Positions 16,719 through 26,892 of a DNA stretch of 58,716 bases are shown here, one piece after another. Origin of the DNA: Oscillospiraceae bacterium (lineage in GTDB: Bacteria; Bacillota; Clostridia; Oscillospirales; Ruminococcaceae); NCBI GenBank assembly GCA_017848115.1, contig JAGAKZ010000036.1:1-58716 (forward strand). The letters run 5' to 3'. Made by a program: the position numbers and the translations under genes. How positions within the stretch are numbered: position 1 is the first letter of the stretch; each line of letters begins with the position of its first letter. Below the pieces are notes generated by a model. That model was not told the origin of the DNA. It searched no databases and saw only the letters and a list, made by a program, of their open reading frames with translations.

Positions 16719-18047
16719 ATGAATAAGGAAGACGGTAAGGTTTTATCAGGTGACGAAGTTATAATAGATATCGATTCGTCACAGCTTAAATCTGTTTCTG
16801 AAGAGGAGTTAAAAAAATATCTGGAGGGTAAACCCGATATACCTAAAAATGAAAACGACAAACAGGAACTTATGGATAAGTCGGCATTTTTATGGCAGTA
16901 TAAACCGGTAAATGATGAAGAACCGGAACCTTTTGAAGAGTATATATCTTCTCATTACATAAACGGAGATATCAGAATAACCGGAGCAAGAGTAAGAGGT
17001 AAAAAGCATAAGCATGACGGTACAAATTGTGATGACTGGTTTGAATATGATACAGTAGGTGAATGGACTATAGCGGCAGTTTCAGACGGTGCAGGTTCAA
17101 AAAAGTTTTCACGTATAGGTGCTATGGTGTCATGTAAGGCAGCTATTGCTCATATGAAAGAAGAACTTGAAAAAGTAGATAATGAAATCGTGCAGAAGCT
17201 GTCACTTCCTATATCCGACCCGGAGTTTATGTCAGGTTGCGGTTGCTTTGCATCTATAATTCAGGACGCGGTCATAAAAGCATATGACGCTGTTAAAGAT
17301 GCTTTTGAAGACAGAAAAACAAAATATGAGTATCTTAAAGTCATTGATAGAGATATGGAATTCAAAGACTTTTCGGGAACTTTGCTTCTTTCGGCTGTAA
17401 TTCCTGTTATGGTCTCAGAAAAAAAAGAATATTTTGTAGTTGCTTGTCAGATAGGTGACGGAATGATATGTTCTGTTGACAGAAATCAGCCGTTTGACAA
17501 AGCGCTCAGATTGCTTGGTGAAGCAGACAGCGGTGCTTATTCTGGAGAAACAGATTTTCTGACGTCCGAGTCAATGAGAAAAAAAGAAAATCTTATGGGA
17601 AAGACAAAAATAATGAGAGGTGCTTCTTCAGCTGTTATTCTCATGACAGATGGCGTGGCAGACGATTATTTTCCCAATTCGCCTCAGTTACTCAGACTGG
17701 TGCTTGACCTTGAACTCAACGGTGTTCTTAGCAGTCCTGCTACGGATAAATCATGTGAAGAGGAAATACGTTGTAAGATCCCTGAACCTATATGTTATCC
17801 GTGGGTAAATGACAATGAAAAAATGATCGCTGTGCAGTATGCATCAAGGATATCAGATTGTACAGGTTGCACGATTGCACAAATGTGGGATGATCCATCA
17901 CTGATATCAGAATCATCGCTGTGTAACTTTGAAGACGAGCTTCCGGAAAGCGAAGAAGAATTACTTCTCAGATGGCTTGACAATTATGTCGAAAGAGGCT
18001 CTTTTGATGACAGAACACTGCTCATTTTAAGTGTTGACGGAAAATGA
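16719..18047 (+). CDS. PP2C-like protein phosphatase of the TerY-P triad
   Basis: This protein of about 442 residues carries a PP2C-family core from about residue 85: ARVRGKKHKHDG with a downstream DDWF, the metal Asp and Gly in AAVSDGAGSKKFS, a GCGCFASI segment, QIGDGMICSV, and LMTDGVADDYF with a late DDRTLLILSV. This set matches the PP2C_2 branch. It presumably reverses phosphorylation by the kinase encoded next. The ATG at 16719 is preceded by GGGTGAG at a good distance; a GTG at 16704 would overlap that site. It lies 23 bases after the VWA gene. Confidence 0.85.
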   Translation: MNKEDGKVLSGDEVIIDIDSSQLKSVSEEELKKYLEGKPDIPKNENDKQELMDKSAFLWQYKPVNDEEPEPFEEYISSHYINGDIRITGARVRGKKHKHDGTNCDDWFEYDTVGEWTIAAVSDGAGSKKFSRIGAMVSCKAAIAHMKEELEKVDNEIVQKLSLPISDPEFMSGCGCFASIIQDAVIKAYDAVKDAFEDRKTKYEYLKVIDRDMEFKDFSGTLLLSAVIPVMVSEKKEYFVVACQIGDGMICSVDRNQPFDKALRLLGEADSGAYSGETDFLTSESMRKKENLMGKTKIMRGASSAVILMTDGVADDYFPNSPQLLRLVLDLELNGVLSSPATDKSCEEEIRCKIPEPICYPWVNDNEKMIAVQYASRISDCTGCTIAQMWDDPSLISESSLCNFEDELPESEEELLLRWLDNYVERGSFDDRTLLILSVDGK

Positions 18048-18057
18048 GGGGTGTAAT

Positions 18058-19533
18058 ATGGAGAAAATAGCAAAAGCACTGCTTTCAGACGGCAGTGAGA
18101 TAGAATATGTTATAACGGATAATCCTCCGAGAGGAGGAATGAAGTATACATACTTCACTCCCGACAAAGCATATGTTGTACAGTTTTTTAACGATCCGGC
18201 CAATGCCAATGATCCTAAAATGCAGGATCGAATAAAAGCAATAATAGGCAGATATAATCCGACTATACCGGAAGAAGAGGGCGGAGCAAACGGAAATGAT
18301 GTTTATACAGCGTCTTACTTTGCAAAACGTTTTTGCTGGCCGGTAGCAATAGTGGTAAAGCCTGAGTTTGGCATTGTAAGTCCGTCATACCCTAAAAATT
18401 TCTTTTTTACGGCAAATGCTTCGCAGATTTTGAAACTTGAAGGAAAAGATAAAAAAAGTAACTGGTTTACCGGGAAAAACAGAAAATATCTTAATGCTTC
18501 GGAGCTTGGAGATTTCAGAACAACACTACAGATGTGTATTCTGCTTTCAAGATCTTTAAGACGAATGCATCAGGCAGGTCTGGCACATTCTGATCTCTCT
18601 TTTAACAATGTACTTACAGATCCGAAGACAGGTACTTGTGTTATCATAGATATCGATTCACTTGTAGTACCGGGACTTTTCCCGCCGGAAGTAATCGGAA
18701 CGAGAGGTTATGTTGCACCTGAAGTACTGCAGACTCTCGGAATGGAAAGAAGTAAACGTAAGTATCCGGGTGTGCAGACTGATCTTCATTCGATGGCTGT
18801 TCTTATGTATGAATACATTTTTTTAAGACATCCTATAATAGGTCCGAAAATATATTCAAGAGATGCCGAAGAAGATGATTTTCTTTGTCTTGGTGAATGT
18901 GCTACATTTATCGAAGATCCCGATGATACTTCAAATCGTCCGCCTGATCTTAAGGTGACTATCAAAGATCTCGGACCGTATCTTGAAAAATTATTTCTTG
19001 ATGTTTTCTCAAAGGGGCTTCATTCTCCTGATAAAAGACCTTCTGCAATGGAGTGGGAAAGAGGTCTGGTAAAGACATGGAATATGCTTCATAGTTGTTC
19101 AAATCCCAATTGTGAAAAGCGTCATTTCATACTTTACGATATACAAGATCCTGTCTGTCCTTTCTGTAGCAAAAAAATAAAAGATAAGAAAATCTTAAAA
19201 CTTGTATTTATGGCTCAGAGAAAAGGGTATACAGGAAGGTGGTTTAAAAGTTCTGAACTTATTGCTGAAAACAATACACCACTATGTATGTGGAATCTTT
19301 ATTCCAATATATTTCCCGATGAAAAGGCTCATGACAGGGAAGTAAAAGCGTATATAAAACAAAAAGATGACAAATATTATCTTGTAAACTTAAAACTTGA
19401 TAATTTATTGTCACCCGATGGAAATACAGTGCCTAAGGGTTATGCTTTTGAACTTTCAGAAGGTATGGCTTTCAGGCTTGTAAGTGACGATAACAGTCTG
19501 CTTTTAAAAGTGGAACTGTTTGATAATATATAA
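18058..19533 (+). CDS. Ser/Thr protein kinase-like protein of the TerY-P triad, with zinc ribbon
   Basis: This 491-residue protein has a eukaryotic-type kinase fold. The catalytic loop reads AHSDLSFNNVL (Asp and Asn kept) and the metal loop IDIDSLV replaces DFG by DID. GTRGYVAPEVL is a clear APE region, and QTDLHSMAVLMYE matches the following helix. A classic Gly-rich loop is not obvious. After the kinase domain come two CxxC-type pairs (CSNPNC and CPFC, about residues 350-375), likely a zinc ribbon, then a beta-rich tail. The ATG at 18058 follows GAGGGG, 10 bases after the phosphatase stop; a GTG at 18031 is less likely. Confidence 0.85.
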   Translation: MEKIAKALLSDGSEIEYVITDNPPRGGMKYTYFTPDKAYVVQFFNDPANANDPKMQDRIKAIIGRYNPTIPEEEGGANGNDVYTASYFAKRFCWPVAIVVKPEFGIVSPSYPKNFFFTANASQILKLEGKDKKSNWFTGKNRKYLNASELGDFRTTLQMCILLSRSLRRMHQAGLAHSDLSFNNVLTDPKTGTCVIIDIDSLVVPGLFPPEVIGTRGYVAPEVLQTLGMERSKRKYPGVQTDLHSMAVLMYEYIFLRHPIIGPKIYSRDAEEDDFLCLGECATFIEDPDDTSNRPPDLKVTIKDLGPYLEKLFLDVFSKGLHSPDKRPSAMEWERGLVKTWNMLHSCSNPNCEKRHFILYDIQDPVCPFCSKKIKDKKILKLVFMAQRKGYTGRWFKSSELIAENNTPLCMWNLYSNIFPDEKAHDREVKAYIKQKDDKYYLVNLKLDNLLSPDGNTVPKGYAFELSEGMAFRLVSDDNSLLLKVELFDNI

Positions 19534-19558
19534 AATTCTTTACGCAAAGGAGCAAATA

Positions 19559-22279
19559 ATGGAAAATTCAAATGAAAAGAAATTCGGCTTGACCACTCAG
19601 CAAGTCGAAGAGTCCAGAGCCAAGAACGGTTCTAACAAGCTGAGTGAAGTTGAGGGAGAAACTTTTTGGGACAAGCTTAAAGGTAACTTTGGCGATCCTA
19701 TGATCAAGATTCTCTGTGTTGCATTGCTCGTAAACGTACTTATTTTTGTACTCGGTGCAACAGGTGTTCTCAAAGATGTTGACGTAGAATGGTATGAACC
19801 GGTTGGTATCGCAATAGCTATTGCGCTTGCAACACTCGTTTCAACATTTTCAGAGTTCAGAAATGAAAATGCATTCCAGAAACTTCAGGAAGAAGCTTCA
19901 AAGATCACATGTAAGATCTACAGAGATTCAGCTATCAAGGAAATTCCGATCGATGATATAGTTGTAGGCGACTGTATTCTTCTCCAGTCAGGTGACAAGA
20001 TTCCTGCTGACGGTGTTATCGTTGACGGTGAAATCAAAGTTGACCAGTCTGTTCTTAACGGTGAATCAAAGGAAGCAAAGAAAATCGTTGTTCCTGAAAA
20101 TTATTCAGACGAAGGCGAAGCAATGGACTTCCTTAATCCTTACAAGGTATTCAGAGGTTCTGTAGTATGTTCAGGTAACTCAGTAATGAAAGTTACTGTA
20201 GTAGGTGACAAGTCTGTTTATGGTCAGATCGCTAAGGAACTCCAGCAGGACGACGATCGTGAAAGCCCACTTAAAGTAAAGCTTTCAAATCTTGCAGGCG
20301 GTATCAGTAAGTTTGGTTATATCGGCGGTGTGGCTATTGCGATTGCATTTATGATAAGACAGATCCTTTCAATAGACGGTGGCGCAAGTGCTTACTTTGC
20401 ACAGGGAATTGCTCCGATACTTGCTGACTTCCTTGATGCTATTATTCTTGCAGTTATCATCATCGTTATGGCAGTTCCGGAAGGTCTTCCGCTTATGATC
20501 GCTCTTGTTTCAGCTATGAACATGGGTAAGATGCTCAAGGATAACGTTCTTGTAAGAAAGATAAACGGTATTGAAACAGCCGGAAGTCTTAATATCCTCT
20601 TCAGTGATAAGACAGGTACTATCACAAAGGGTAAACTTGAAGTAGTTACATTTATAGACGGTGCTCTTAATGAATGTTCAAAGGCAGAAGAAGTTAAGGG
20701 CGGTCTTTCAAAGATAATGTCAGTTGCTATTCATCACAATACAACATCTATCATCTCAAGAGAAGATGGTCAGGTAAAGGTTGTAGGTGGTAACGCAACA
20801 GAAAAGGCAGTTCTCGGATTTGCAGCCGATGTTCTTCCGGAAGGTGTAAAGGTAGAAAAGATCACTTCTATTCCTTTCAACAGTACAAACAAATATTCTG
20901 CTACACAGGTTAAGGGTGACTTTAACTATACTCTTATCAAGGGCGCTCCTGAAAAGATGCTCTCAAGATGTAAATATTACTTTGATGAAAACGGCAATAA
21001 GTGTGAACTTACAAATGCGAAAGCTCTTGATGACAAGATAAATGAACTTGCAAACAGAGCTATCCGTGTACTTGCACTTGCAGTAGCTGATGAAGATCTC
21101 GGTGAAGAATCACTTCCTGACGGCGAATGGACACTTATCGGTCTCCTCGGTATCCGTGACGAAGTACGTCCTGAATCTGTTACAGCTATCCATGAAGTAC
21201 ACCAGGCAGGCGTACAGGTTGTAATGATCACAGGTGACCGTAAAGAAACAGCGGTTGCTATCGCAAAAGAAGCAAATCTCCTTACAGCAGATACAGATGT
21301 TGTTCTTACATCTGATGAACTTCAGAAAATGTCTGATGACGAAATAAAGAAGATCCTTCCGAATATCAGAGTTATTGCCCGTGCTCTTCCTACAGACAAG
21401 AGCCGTCTTGTAAGACTTGCACAGGAACTTGAACTCGTTGTAGGTATGACAGGTGACGGTGTTAATGACTCACCTGCACTCAAGAAAGCAGACGTTGGTT
21501 TTGCTATGGGTGGCGGTACAGAAGTTGCTAAGGAAGCAAGTGACATCGTTATTCTCGATGATAACTTCAACTCAATTGACAAGGCTATCCTTTACGGACG
21601 TACAATCTTCAACAGCATAAGAAAGTTTATCGTATTCCAGCTTACAATTAACGTTGCAGCTGTTCTTATCTCATTTATTTCACCACTTCTCGGTATCAAT
21701 GAACCACTTACAGTTATTCAGATCCTCTGGGTAAACCTCGTAATGGATACTCTTGCAGCTCTTGCATTCGGTGGAGAACCGGCACTCAAGCGTTTCATGA
21801 AGGAAAAACCGAAGAAACGTTCAGAAAGTATCGTAAGCAAAAATATGTGGGCAAGTATTATCACAGGAAGTTTGTGGATGGTACTTCTTGGAATAATTCT
21901 TCTTATCCTTACTCCTGTACAGAAAATTTTTGTTGACGGAGCTTCAACAGACAAGCTTTTCAGTATTCCTAATTTCAGTGATGATAATTATCTCGTTCTT
22001 GGTACAGCATTCTTTGCATTCTTTATCTTCTCAGCAGTATTCAATGCATTCAATGCAAGAACAGATAAGATAAATCTTTTTGAAAACATCAACGGAAATA
22101 AGGGATTCTTAAAGATCCTTGCTATCATAGCAGTTATACAGGTAGCTATGACATATCTTGGCGGTTCTATCCTCCGTTGTCATGGCCTTGACGCTGTACA
22201 GTGGCTTGTAGTTCTCGGAATGGCTATTTCTATTATTCCGGTAGATCTTTTAAGAAAAGTGATAATGAAAAACAAATAA
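19559..22279 (+). CDS. P-type cation ATPase, calcium-transporting type (IIB-like)
   Basis: This 906-residue membrane pump shows all P-type hallmarks: the actuator loop LNGES, the transmembrane-4 motif MAVPEGLP, the phosphorylated Asp in SDKTGTITKG, the nucleotide site LIKGAPEKML, MITGDRKETA and the hinge MTGDGVNDSPALK. The sequence resembles PMCA/SERCA-like calcium exporters. The ATG at 19559 follows AAAGGAG. Its position between the TerY-P triad and two calcium-binding TerD proteins suggests that the operon couples calcium movement to the Ter response. No TerC is present; the pump may take that membrane role. Confidence 0.92.
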   Translation: MENSNEKKFGLTTQQVEESRAKNGSNKLSEVEGETFWDKLKGNFGDPMIKILCVALLVNVLIFVLGATGVLKDVDVEWYEPVGIAIAIALATLVSTFSEFRNENAFQKLQEEASKITCKIYRDSAIKEIPIDDIVVGDCILLQSGDKIPADGVIVDGEIKVDQSVLNGESKEAKKIVVPENYSDEGEAMDFLNPYKVFRGSVVCSGNSVMKVTVVGDKSVYGQIAKELQQDDDRESPLKVKLSNLAGGISKFGYIGGVAIAIAFMIRQILSIDGGASAYFAQGIAPILADFLDAIILAVIIIVMAVPEGLPLMIALVSAMNMGKMLKDNVLVRKINGIETAGSLNILFSDKTGTITKGKLEVVTFIDGALNECSKAEEVKGGLSKIMSVAIHHNTTSIISREDGQVKVVGGNATEKAVLGFAADVLPEGVKVEKITSIPFNSTNKYSATQVKGDFNYTLIKGAPEKMLSRCKYYFDENGNKCELTNAKALDDKINELANRAIRVLALAVADEDLGEESLPDGEWTLIGLLGIRDEVRPESVTAIHEVHQAGVQVVMITGDRKETAVAIAKEANLLTADTDVVLTSDELQKMSDDEIKKILPNIRVIARALPTDKSRLVRLAQELELVVGMTGDGVNDSPALKKADVGFAMGGGTEVAKEASDIVILDDNFNSIDKAILYGRTIFNSIRKFIVFQLTINVAAVLISFISPLLGINEPLTVIQILWVNLVMDTLAALAFGGEPALKRFMKEKPKKRSESIVSKNMWASIITGSLWMVLLGIILLILTPVQKIFVDGASTDKLFSIPNFSDDNYLVLGTAFFAFFIFSAVFNAFNARTDKINLFENINGNKGFLKILAIIAVIQVAMTYLGGSILRCHGLDAVQWLVVLGMAISIIPVDLLRKVIMKNK

Positions 22280-22322
22280 TTAATTAAAATTAAATTTTAA
22301 CTGAAGGGAAGGTACAAAAATC

Positions 22323-22904
22323 ATGGCAGTAAATTTACAAAAAGGACAGAAGGTAGATCTCACTAAGGGAAATGCCGGTCTGAAGAAGGTAACAGTCGGT
22401 CTTGGCTGGGACGAAGCACAGAAAAAGGGGCTTTTTAGCAGAGTACAGGACATAGACTGTGATGCTTTGGCTATCGTTCTTACAGATGATAAGCTTACAA
22501 GCAAAAATGATGTTATTTTCTATAATAATTTAAGACACAGCTCAGGTTGTGTAATACATCAGGGGGATAATCTCACAGGCGGCGGCGACGGCGATGATGA
22601 ACAGATCATGGTATATCTGAGCGACCTTCCCCAGCAGTATACAAAGGTCGTTTTTGCAGTTACTATCTATCAGGCGTATCAGAGAAATCAGCACTTCGGC
22701 ATGATAAAAAATGCATTTATCCGAATAGTTGATTCAGATACAAGACAGGAACTTTGCAGATACAATCTGACTGATAACTATGACAATCAGACAGCAATGG
22801 TATTTGGTGAGCTTTACAGAAGAAACGGCGAATGGAAGTTCAACGCTGTTGGTGAAGGTACAAGCGACGACGGTGTTTCACAGCTTATAAAGAGATTTTT
22901 ATAA
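22323..22904 (+). CDS. terD: TerD family protein 1
   Basis: This 193-residue protein begins MAVNLQKGQKVDLTKG and has the TerD calcium-binding segment GDNLTGGGDGDDE plus VTVGLGWD, FYNNL and the closing WKFNAVGEG. It differs from its downstream neighbour: a longer, less acidic N-terminal part (RVQDIDCDALAI instead of [10 protein letters not shown]), and its last third is more diverged. TerD-type proteins are calcium-binding stress proteins. GAAGGGAAGG precedes the ATG, 43 bases after the ATPase. Confidence 0.9.
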   Translation: MAVNLQKGQKVDLTKGNAGLKKVTVGLGWDEAQKKGLFSRVQDIDCDALAIVLTDDKLTSKNDVIFYNNLRHSSGCVIHQGDNLTGGGDGDDEQIMVYLSDLPQQYTKVVFAVTIYQAYQRNQHFGMIKNAFIRIVDSDTRQELCRYNLTDNYDNQTAMVFGELYRRNGEWKFNAVGEGTSDDGVSQLIKRFL

Positions 22905-22951
22905 AATCTTTTTAGGATAATTTCAATGATATTTCAGGGAGGTATATGACA

Positions 22952-23536
22952 ATGGCAGTAAGTTTATCAAAAGGACAGAGAGTTAGTCTTGACAAGGGAA
23001 TAGTAAAGGCTCTTGTAGGTCTTGGTTGGGATACCAACAAGTATGACGGCGGTTATGATTTTGACCTCGATGCGGCAGCATTTCTTCTCGGTGACAACGG
23101 AAAGGTTACATGTGATGAAGACTTTATCTTCTACAACAATCTTTCAAGCAGAGATGATGCTGTAGTTCATACAGGTGACAATCTCACAGGTGATGGTGAT
23201 GGTGATGATGAAGTTATCATGATCGACTTCACTAAGATACCAAGCAACGTTTCAAAGATCGCTATAACAGTTACTATTCATGATGCTATCAACAGAAAGC
23301 AGAATTTCGGACAGGTTTCAAATGCTTATGTACATGTTGCTAAAATGGCAAGTGATGCTGATACAACAGGCGAAGAAGTTCTGAGATTTGACCTTGTTGA
23401 AGATTTCTCTATAGAAACAGCTATTGTGGTTTGTGAGATCTACAAAAACGGAAATGACTGGAAATTCAATGCTGTTGCAGCAGGATACCAGGGTGGACTC
23501 GAAGCACTTTGCAGAAGTTTCGGAGTAAATGTCTGA
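22952..23536 (+). CDS. terD: TerD family protein 2 (canonical)
   Basis: This 194-residue protein is a standard Ter[22 protein letters not shown], the acidic [21 protein letters not shown], the calcium segment [13 protein letters not shown], and [15 protein letters not shown] chose the ATG at 22952, which gives the family's MAVSLSKG start with GGAGG 9 bases upstream; the ATG at 22946 is only 3 bases from it. It is the last gene of the operon and is followed by a strong terminator. Confidence 0.93.
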   Translation: MAVSLSKGQRVSLDKGIVKALVGLGWDTNKYDGGYDFDLDAAAFLLGDNGKVTCDEDFIFYNNLSSRDDAVVHTGDNLTGDGDGDDEVIMIDFTKIPSNVSKIAITVTIHDAINRKQNFGQVSNAYVHVAKMASDADTTGEEVLRFDLVEDFSIETAIVVCEIYKNGNDWKFNAVAAGYQGGLEALCRSFGVNV

Positions 23537-23551
23537 TTAATTAATCAAAAT

Positions 23552-23585
23552 AAAAAAGCTGTATCGTTTTCGGTACAGCTTTTTT
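23552..23585. terminator. Terminator of the Ter operon (works in both directions)
   Basis: A 15-base stem (23552-23566 with 23571-23585, one G-U pair) encloses a TTTT loop and has A and T runs at its two ends. It separates terD from the convergent YdjM-like gene. Confidence 0.9.
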
Positions 23586-23591
23586 AATATA

Positions 23592-24242
23592 TCAGAAATT
23601 ACTCATAAAATTTTTTACGATATCTATAAAATGTTTTGAATTTATATAGATTATAAAACCGATCTGAGCAACACATATAAATGTTCCTATATAAAACATA
23701 AGCTTATTTACAAGCCCGTCAGAGTAACAAAGGTTAAATCCTACTCTGACTTTTTTTAACGGATATAACAGTCGTATTTTCTTTTTATTAAGCATATCAA
23801 TAAGTATATGAGAACACATTGCTACAGCCATATAAGGAGCGGTGACCGGAAATATGATCGCTGTACCTATAGTAATAAGTATCACGCCGGGTACTGAGTG
23901 CATAAACGAACGATGCGGACAATGCGCGCCGAATATACATACAGCCAGTATAAACATAAATCCGCCAAGAAGGCGTACAATATTCTTATCATTTTTAAAT
24001 CTTGCGACTATATCGGTGCCAAGAAAAATATCACCGATAAAAATCAGAATTATACAGACGGTGACTATAGCCAGGACTTTTTTGAAACCTTTTTTGCTTT
24101 CCGAGGAGGCGATATCAATGTCACTTATAACAGAACCAACAGAAGAAATGCCAAGACAGAGAAGTAGATTTCTTGGAGTAGCAGGTTGTGTTATAAGCAG
24201 AGATGTGGCACAACCTATAGCGAGATGTGTTTTTGCAGTCAT
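23592..24242 (-). CDS. YdjM/DUF457-type membrane metal-dependent hydrolase
   Basis: This 216-residue membrane protein starts MTAKTHLAIG and has His and Asp motifs of the YdjM family: THLAIG, GSVISDIDIASS, HRSFMHS and HILIDMLNK. About four or five membrane helices alternate with these motifs. Members are predicted membrane-bound metal hydrolases; in E. coli YdjM is LexA-regulated. Substrates are unknown. The start follows AAAGGA at about 10 bases, and it is convergent with the Ter operon. Confidence 0.8.
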   Translation of the reverse strand: MTAKTHLAIGCATSLLITQPATPRNLLLCLGISSVGSVISDIDIASSESKKGFKKVLAIVTVCIILIFIGDIFLGTDIVARFKNDKNIVRLLGGFMFILAVCIFGAHCPHRSFMHSVPGVILITIGTAIIFPVTAPYMAVAMCSHILIDMLNKKKIRLLYPLKKVRVGFNLCYSDGLVNKLMFYIGTFICVAQIGFIIYINSKHFIDIVKNFMSNF

Positions 24243-24399
24243 TATTTTAAGAATCCTTTCATTAATTTTGATATAATATAATTATACAATTTTTTTGTTT
24301 AAAAATCAATAAAATATAACTAATGGGTAAGAAAAAGAAGATAACATTTATAATAAAAAAAATTTTTTTAATTTTTCAAAAAAAAAGTCAGATAAATTA

Positions 24400-24428
24400 T
24401 TGCCTTATCATAAAAAATAGTTTATAAT
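24400..24428 (+). promoter_or_regulatory. Sigma-A promoter before the DUF951 gene
   Basis: TTGCCT (24400) and TATAAT (24423) are 17 bases apart. Transcription would start near 24435, which argues against the GTG at 24434 as a start codon. The 190-base gap upstream is AT-rich with nothing else recognised. Confidence 0.65.
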
Positions 24429-24460
24429 ATAGAGTGCGTACTTTGAAAGTGGGTGAAATT

Positions 24461-24667
24461 GTGGATATAAGACCAAATGATACATTGAAAATGAAGAAAA
24501 AACATCCATGTGGAAATGATGAGTTTTTTGTTATAAGATCCGGGATAGATTTCAGATTGAGATGTGTCAAGTGTTCCAGAGAATTTATGATCCCAAGAAA
24601 CAAAATAGAAAAGAGTATAAAACAGGTTATACGCGGTCAGAAAGAACCGGAACGTGATGATAAATAA
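24461..24667 (+). CDS. DUF951 small zinc-ribbon-like protein
   Basis: This 68-residue protein matches the DUF951 pattern: MDIRPNDTLKMKKKHPCG, then FRLRCVKCSREFMIPR. Two Cys after the first HPCGN-type Cys could bind metal. I chose the GTG at 24461: it gives the usual family N-terminus and follows GGGTGA, whereas a GTG at 24434 coincides with the predicted transcription start. It lies 27 bases before prfA and probably shares its transcript. Function is unknown. Confidence 0.8.
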   Translation: MDIRPNDTLKMKKKHPCGNDEFFVIRSGIDFRLRCVKCSREFMIPRNKIEKSIKQVIRGQKEPERDDK

Positions 24668-24694
24668 TTTTATAATAATGAAGGATGTAGATAT

Positions 24695-25771
24695 ATGTTT
24701 GAGAAGTTAAGACTTACAGCACACAAGTATGATGAAATAAATCAGAAGCTTTCTGACCCTACGGTAATTAACAACAATACTCTGTATACTCAGCTCATGA
24801 AAGAGTATAAATCTCTTACCCCTATCGTTGAAAAATATAATGAATATCTAAAGGCAAAGTCTGATTTTGAAGAAGCAAAAGAACTTCTTGACGCAGGCGG
24901 TCTTGATAAAGAAATGAAGGAAATGGCTCAGCTTGAATATGAAGAGCAGAAAGAAAAAATAGATACATTTACAAATGAGCTTAAAATACTGCTTCTTCCT
25001 AAAGATCCGAATGATGATAAGAACGTTATTATCGAAATACGTGGCGGAGCAGGCGGAGAAGAAGCGTCATTGTTTGCAAATTCACTGTATAGAATGTACA
25101 CTATGTATGCCGAGTCAATGGGATGGAAACAGGAAGTTCTCAACTCAAACGAAACAGAACTCGGTGGTTTTAAGGAAATCAGTTTTTCAATAGAAGGTGA
25201 CGGTGCGTATTCAAGATTCAAGTATGAGAGCGGTGTTCATCGTGTACAGCGTGTTCCTGAAACTGAATCACAGGGAAGAATACACACATCTACAGTTACT
25301 GTAGCAGTACTTGTTGAGGCTGATGATGTAGAACTTGAAATAAATCCTACTGACCTCAAGATAGACGTTTTCCGTGCCAGCGGTGCCGGCGGACAGCATA
25401 TCAATAAGACTGAATCAGCTGTACGTATTACACATCTTCCTACAAATACAGTTGTTGAATGTCAGGACGAAAGAAGCCAGCATAAAAACAAGGAAAAGGC
25501 AATGAAGATCTTGCGTTCAAGACTTTATGAAGCACTGCAGCAGGAACAGAACGACAAGATCGCTTCTGAAAGAAAGATGCAGGTAGGTACAGGTGACAGA
25601 TCTGAACGAATCAGAACTTACAATTATCCGCAGGGAAGACTTACAGATCATCGTATCGGTCTTACTCTTTATAAGCTCGACGATATAATGAACGGTCATA
25701 TAGAAGAAGTAATAGATGCTCTTGCAACGGCTGACCAGGCTGCCAAGCTTGCTATGCAGAGTGAGTCATAA
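24695..25771 (+). CDS. prfA: Peptide chain release factor 1
   Basis: This 358-residue protein ends translation at UAA and UAG codons. It has the peptidyl-tRNA hydrolysis motif [15 protein letters not shown], the preceding [13 protein letters not shown], and the tail [16 protein letters not shown]. The codon-recognition tripeptide region lies around [13 protein letters not shown]. Length and architecture are normal. Confidence 0.97.
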   Translation: MFEKLRLTAHKYDEINQKLSDPTVINNNTLYTQLMKEYKSLTPIVEKYNEYLKAKSDFEEAKELLDAGGLDKEMKEMAQLEYEEQKEKIDTFTNELKILLLPKDPNDDKNVIIEIRGGAGGEEASLFANSLYRMYTMYAESMGWKQEVLNSNETELGGFKEISFSIEGDGAYSRFKYESGVHRVQRVPETESQGRIHTSTVTVAVLVEADDVELEINPTDLKIDVFRASGAGGQHINKTESAVRITHLPTNTVVECQDERSQHKNKEKAMKILRSRLYEALQQEQNDKIASERKMQVGTGDRSERIRTYNYPQGRLTDHRIGLTLYKLDDIMNGHIEEVIDALATADQAAKLAMQSES

Positions 25772-25860
25772 GTCTGCACTTGTCTGATTTATTATGAAAG
25801 TTTAATTTTAATATAGAAGGAGAATTAGATTCACATAAGCGAATCGAAAAAAATTAACAG

Positions 25861-26892
25861 ATGAAGGAAATAAAATATTTGACAAACAGTGACAGTGATC
25901 TGGAAATAGCAGCTTTACTCCTTAAAGACGGTCAGTTGGTGGGTATGCCTACAGAAACAGTTTACGGACTTGCAGCAGATGCTACAAATGCAGAAGCAGT
26001 TGAAAGAATTTTTGAGGCTAAGGGAAGACCTTCTGACAATCCTATGATAATTCATATTTCTGATATAGATATGTTAAAAGAATATACAGAGGATATACCG
26101 AATGTAGTTTATAAACTCGCAGAAAAATTCTGGCCGGGTCCTCTTACAATGGTTCTTCCTAAAAGAGGAAACGTTCCGAGCATTGTTACAGCAGGACTTG
26201 ATACAGTAGCTGTAAGAATGCCTGCAAATGAATGTGCAAGAAAAATCATAGAACTCGTAGGGAAACCGCTTGCAGCACCTTCTGCAAATGTTTCAGGATA
26301 TCCAAGTCCTACAACTGCACAGCATGTTATAGATGATATGAACGGAAAAATATCCGCTGTTGTTGATGACGGTGTTTGTAATGTAGGCCTTGAATCTACT
26401 GTTATATCATTTGAAGGATATGATTCCATAAGAATATTGAGACCGGGATATATTACTCCTGAACAGCTCAAAACAGTTGTAGACGATGTAGTTATTGATA
26501 AAAATGCAATAAGTGACGAAGCAGTAGTTACAGGTGAAGTTCGTTCACCGGGAATGAAATACAAGCACTATTCACCAAAGGCAAAAGTTGTCCTTGTCCG
26601 TGAAGGTCTTGAAATGTTTAAGAAATATGTTGCAGAATATGCAAATGATGCAGATACTTGTTGTCTTATTTTTGATTATGATGCTGCGGATTTCCCATAT
26701 AAATATATGACATACGGAAATACTCCTGAAGAACAGGCACAGCAGATATTTGCAAAACTTCGTGAAGCAGATAAGAAGGGAATAAAAAATCTTTTTGTTC
26801 GTGCTCCAAGGAAGGAAGGCGTAGGGCTTGCTGTATATAACAGGCTTATAAGAGCATCGGGATATGAGGTGGTAGAGTGTGAACAATCTTGA
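25861..26892 (+). CDS. ywlC: L-threonylcarbamoyladenylate synthase (Sua5/YwlC type)
   Basis: This 343-residue enzyme makes threonylcarbamoyl-AMP for the t6A modification of tRNAs. The YrdC-type catalytic domain (about 10-205) has GMPTETVYGLAADA, KGRPSDNPMIIHI, VRMPAN and APSANVSGYPSPT. The Sua5 C-terminal domain begins at SPGMKYKHYSPKAKVV, so this is the two-domain form. It overlaps the next gene (coaE) by 14 bases. The 89-base gap after prfA carries GAAGGAGAA, but at about 35 bases from the ATG, so the operative ribosome site near 25861 is weak. Confidence 0.93.
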   Translation: MKEIKYLTNSDSDLEIAALLLKDGQLVGMPTETVYGLAADATNAEAVERIFEAKGRPSDNPMIIHISDIDMLKEYTEDIPNVVYKLAEKFWPGPLTMVLPKRGNVPSIVTAGLDTVAVRMPANECARKIIELVGKPLAAPSANVSGYPSPTTAQHVIDDMNGKISAVVDDGVCNVGLESTVISFEGYDSIRILRPGYITPEQLKTVVDDVVIDKNAISDEAVVTGEVRSPGMKYKHYSPKAKVVLVREGLEMFKKYVAEYANDADTCCLIFDYDAADFPYKYMTYGNTPEEQAQQIFAKLREADKKGIKNLFVRAPRKEGVGLAVYNRLIRASGYEVVECEQS

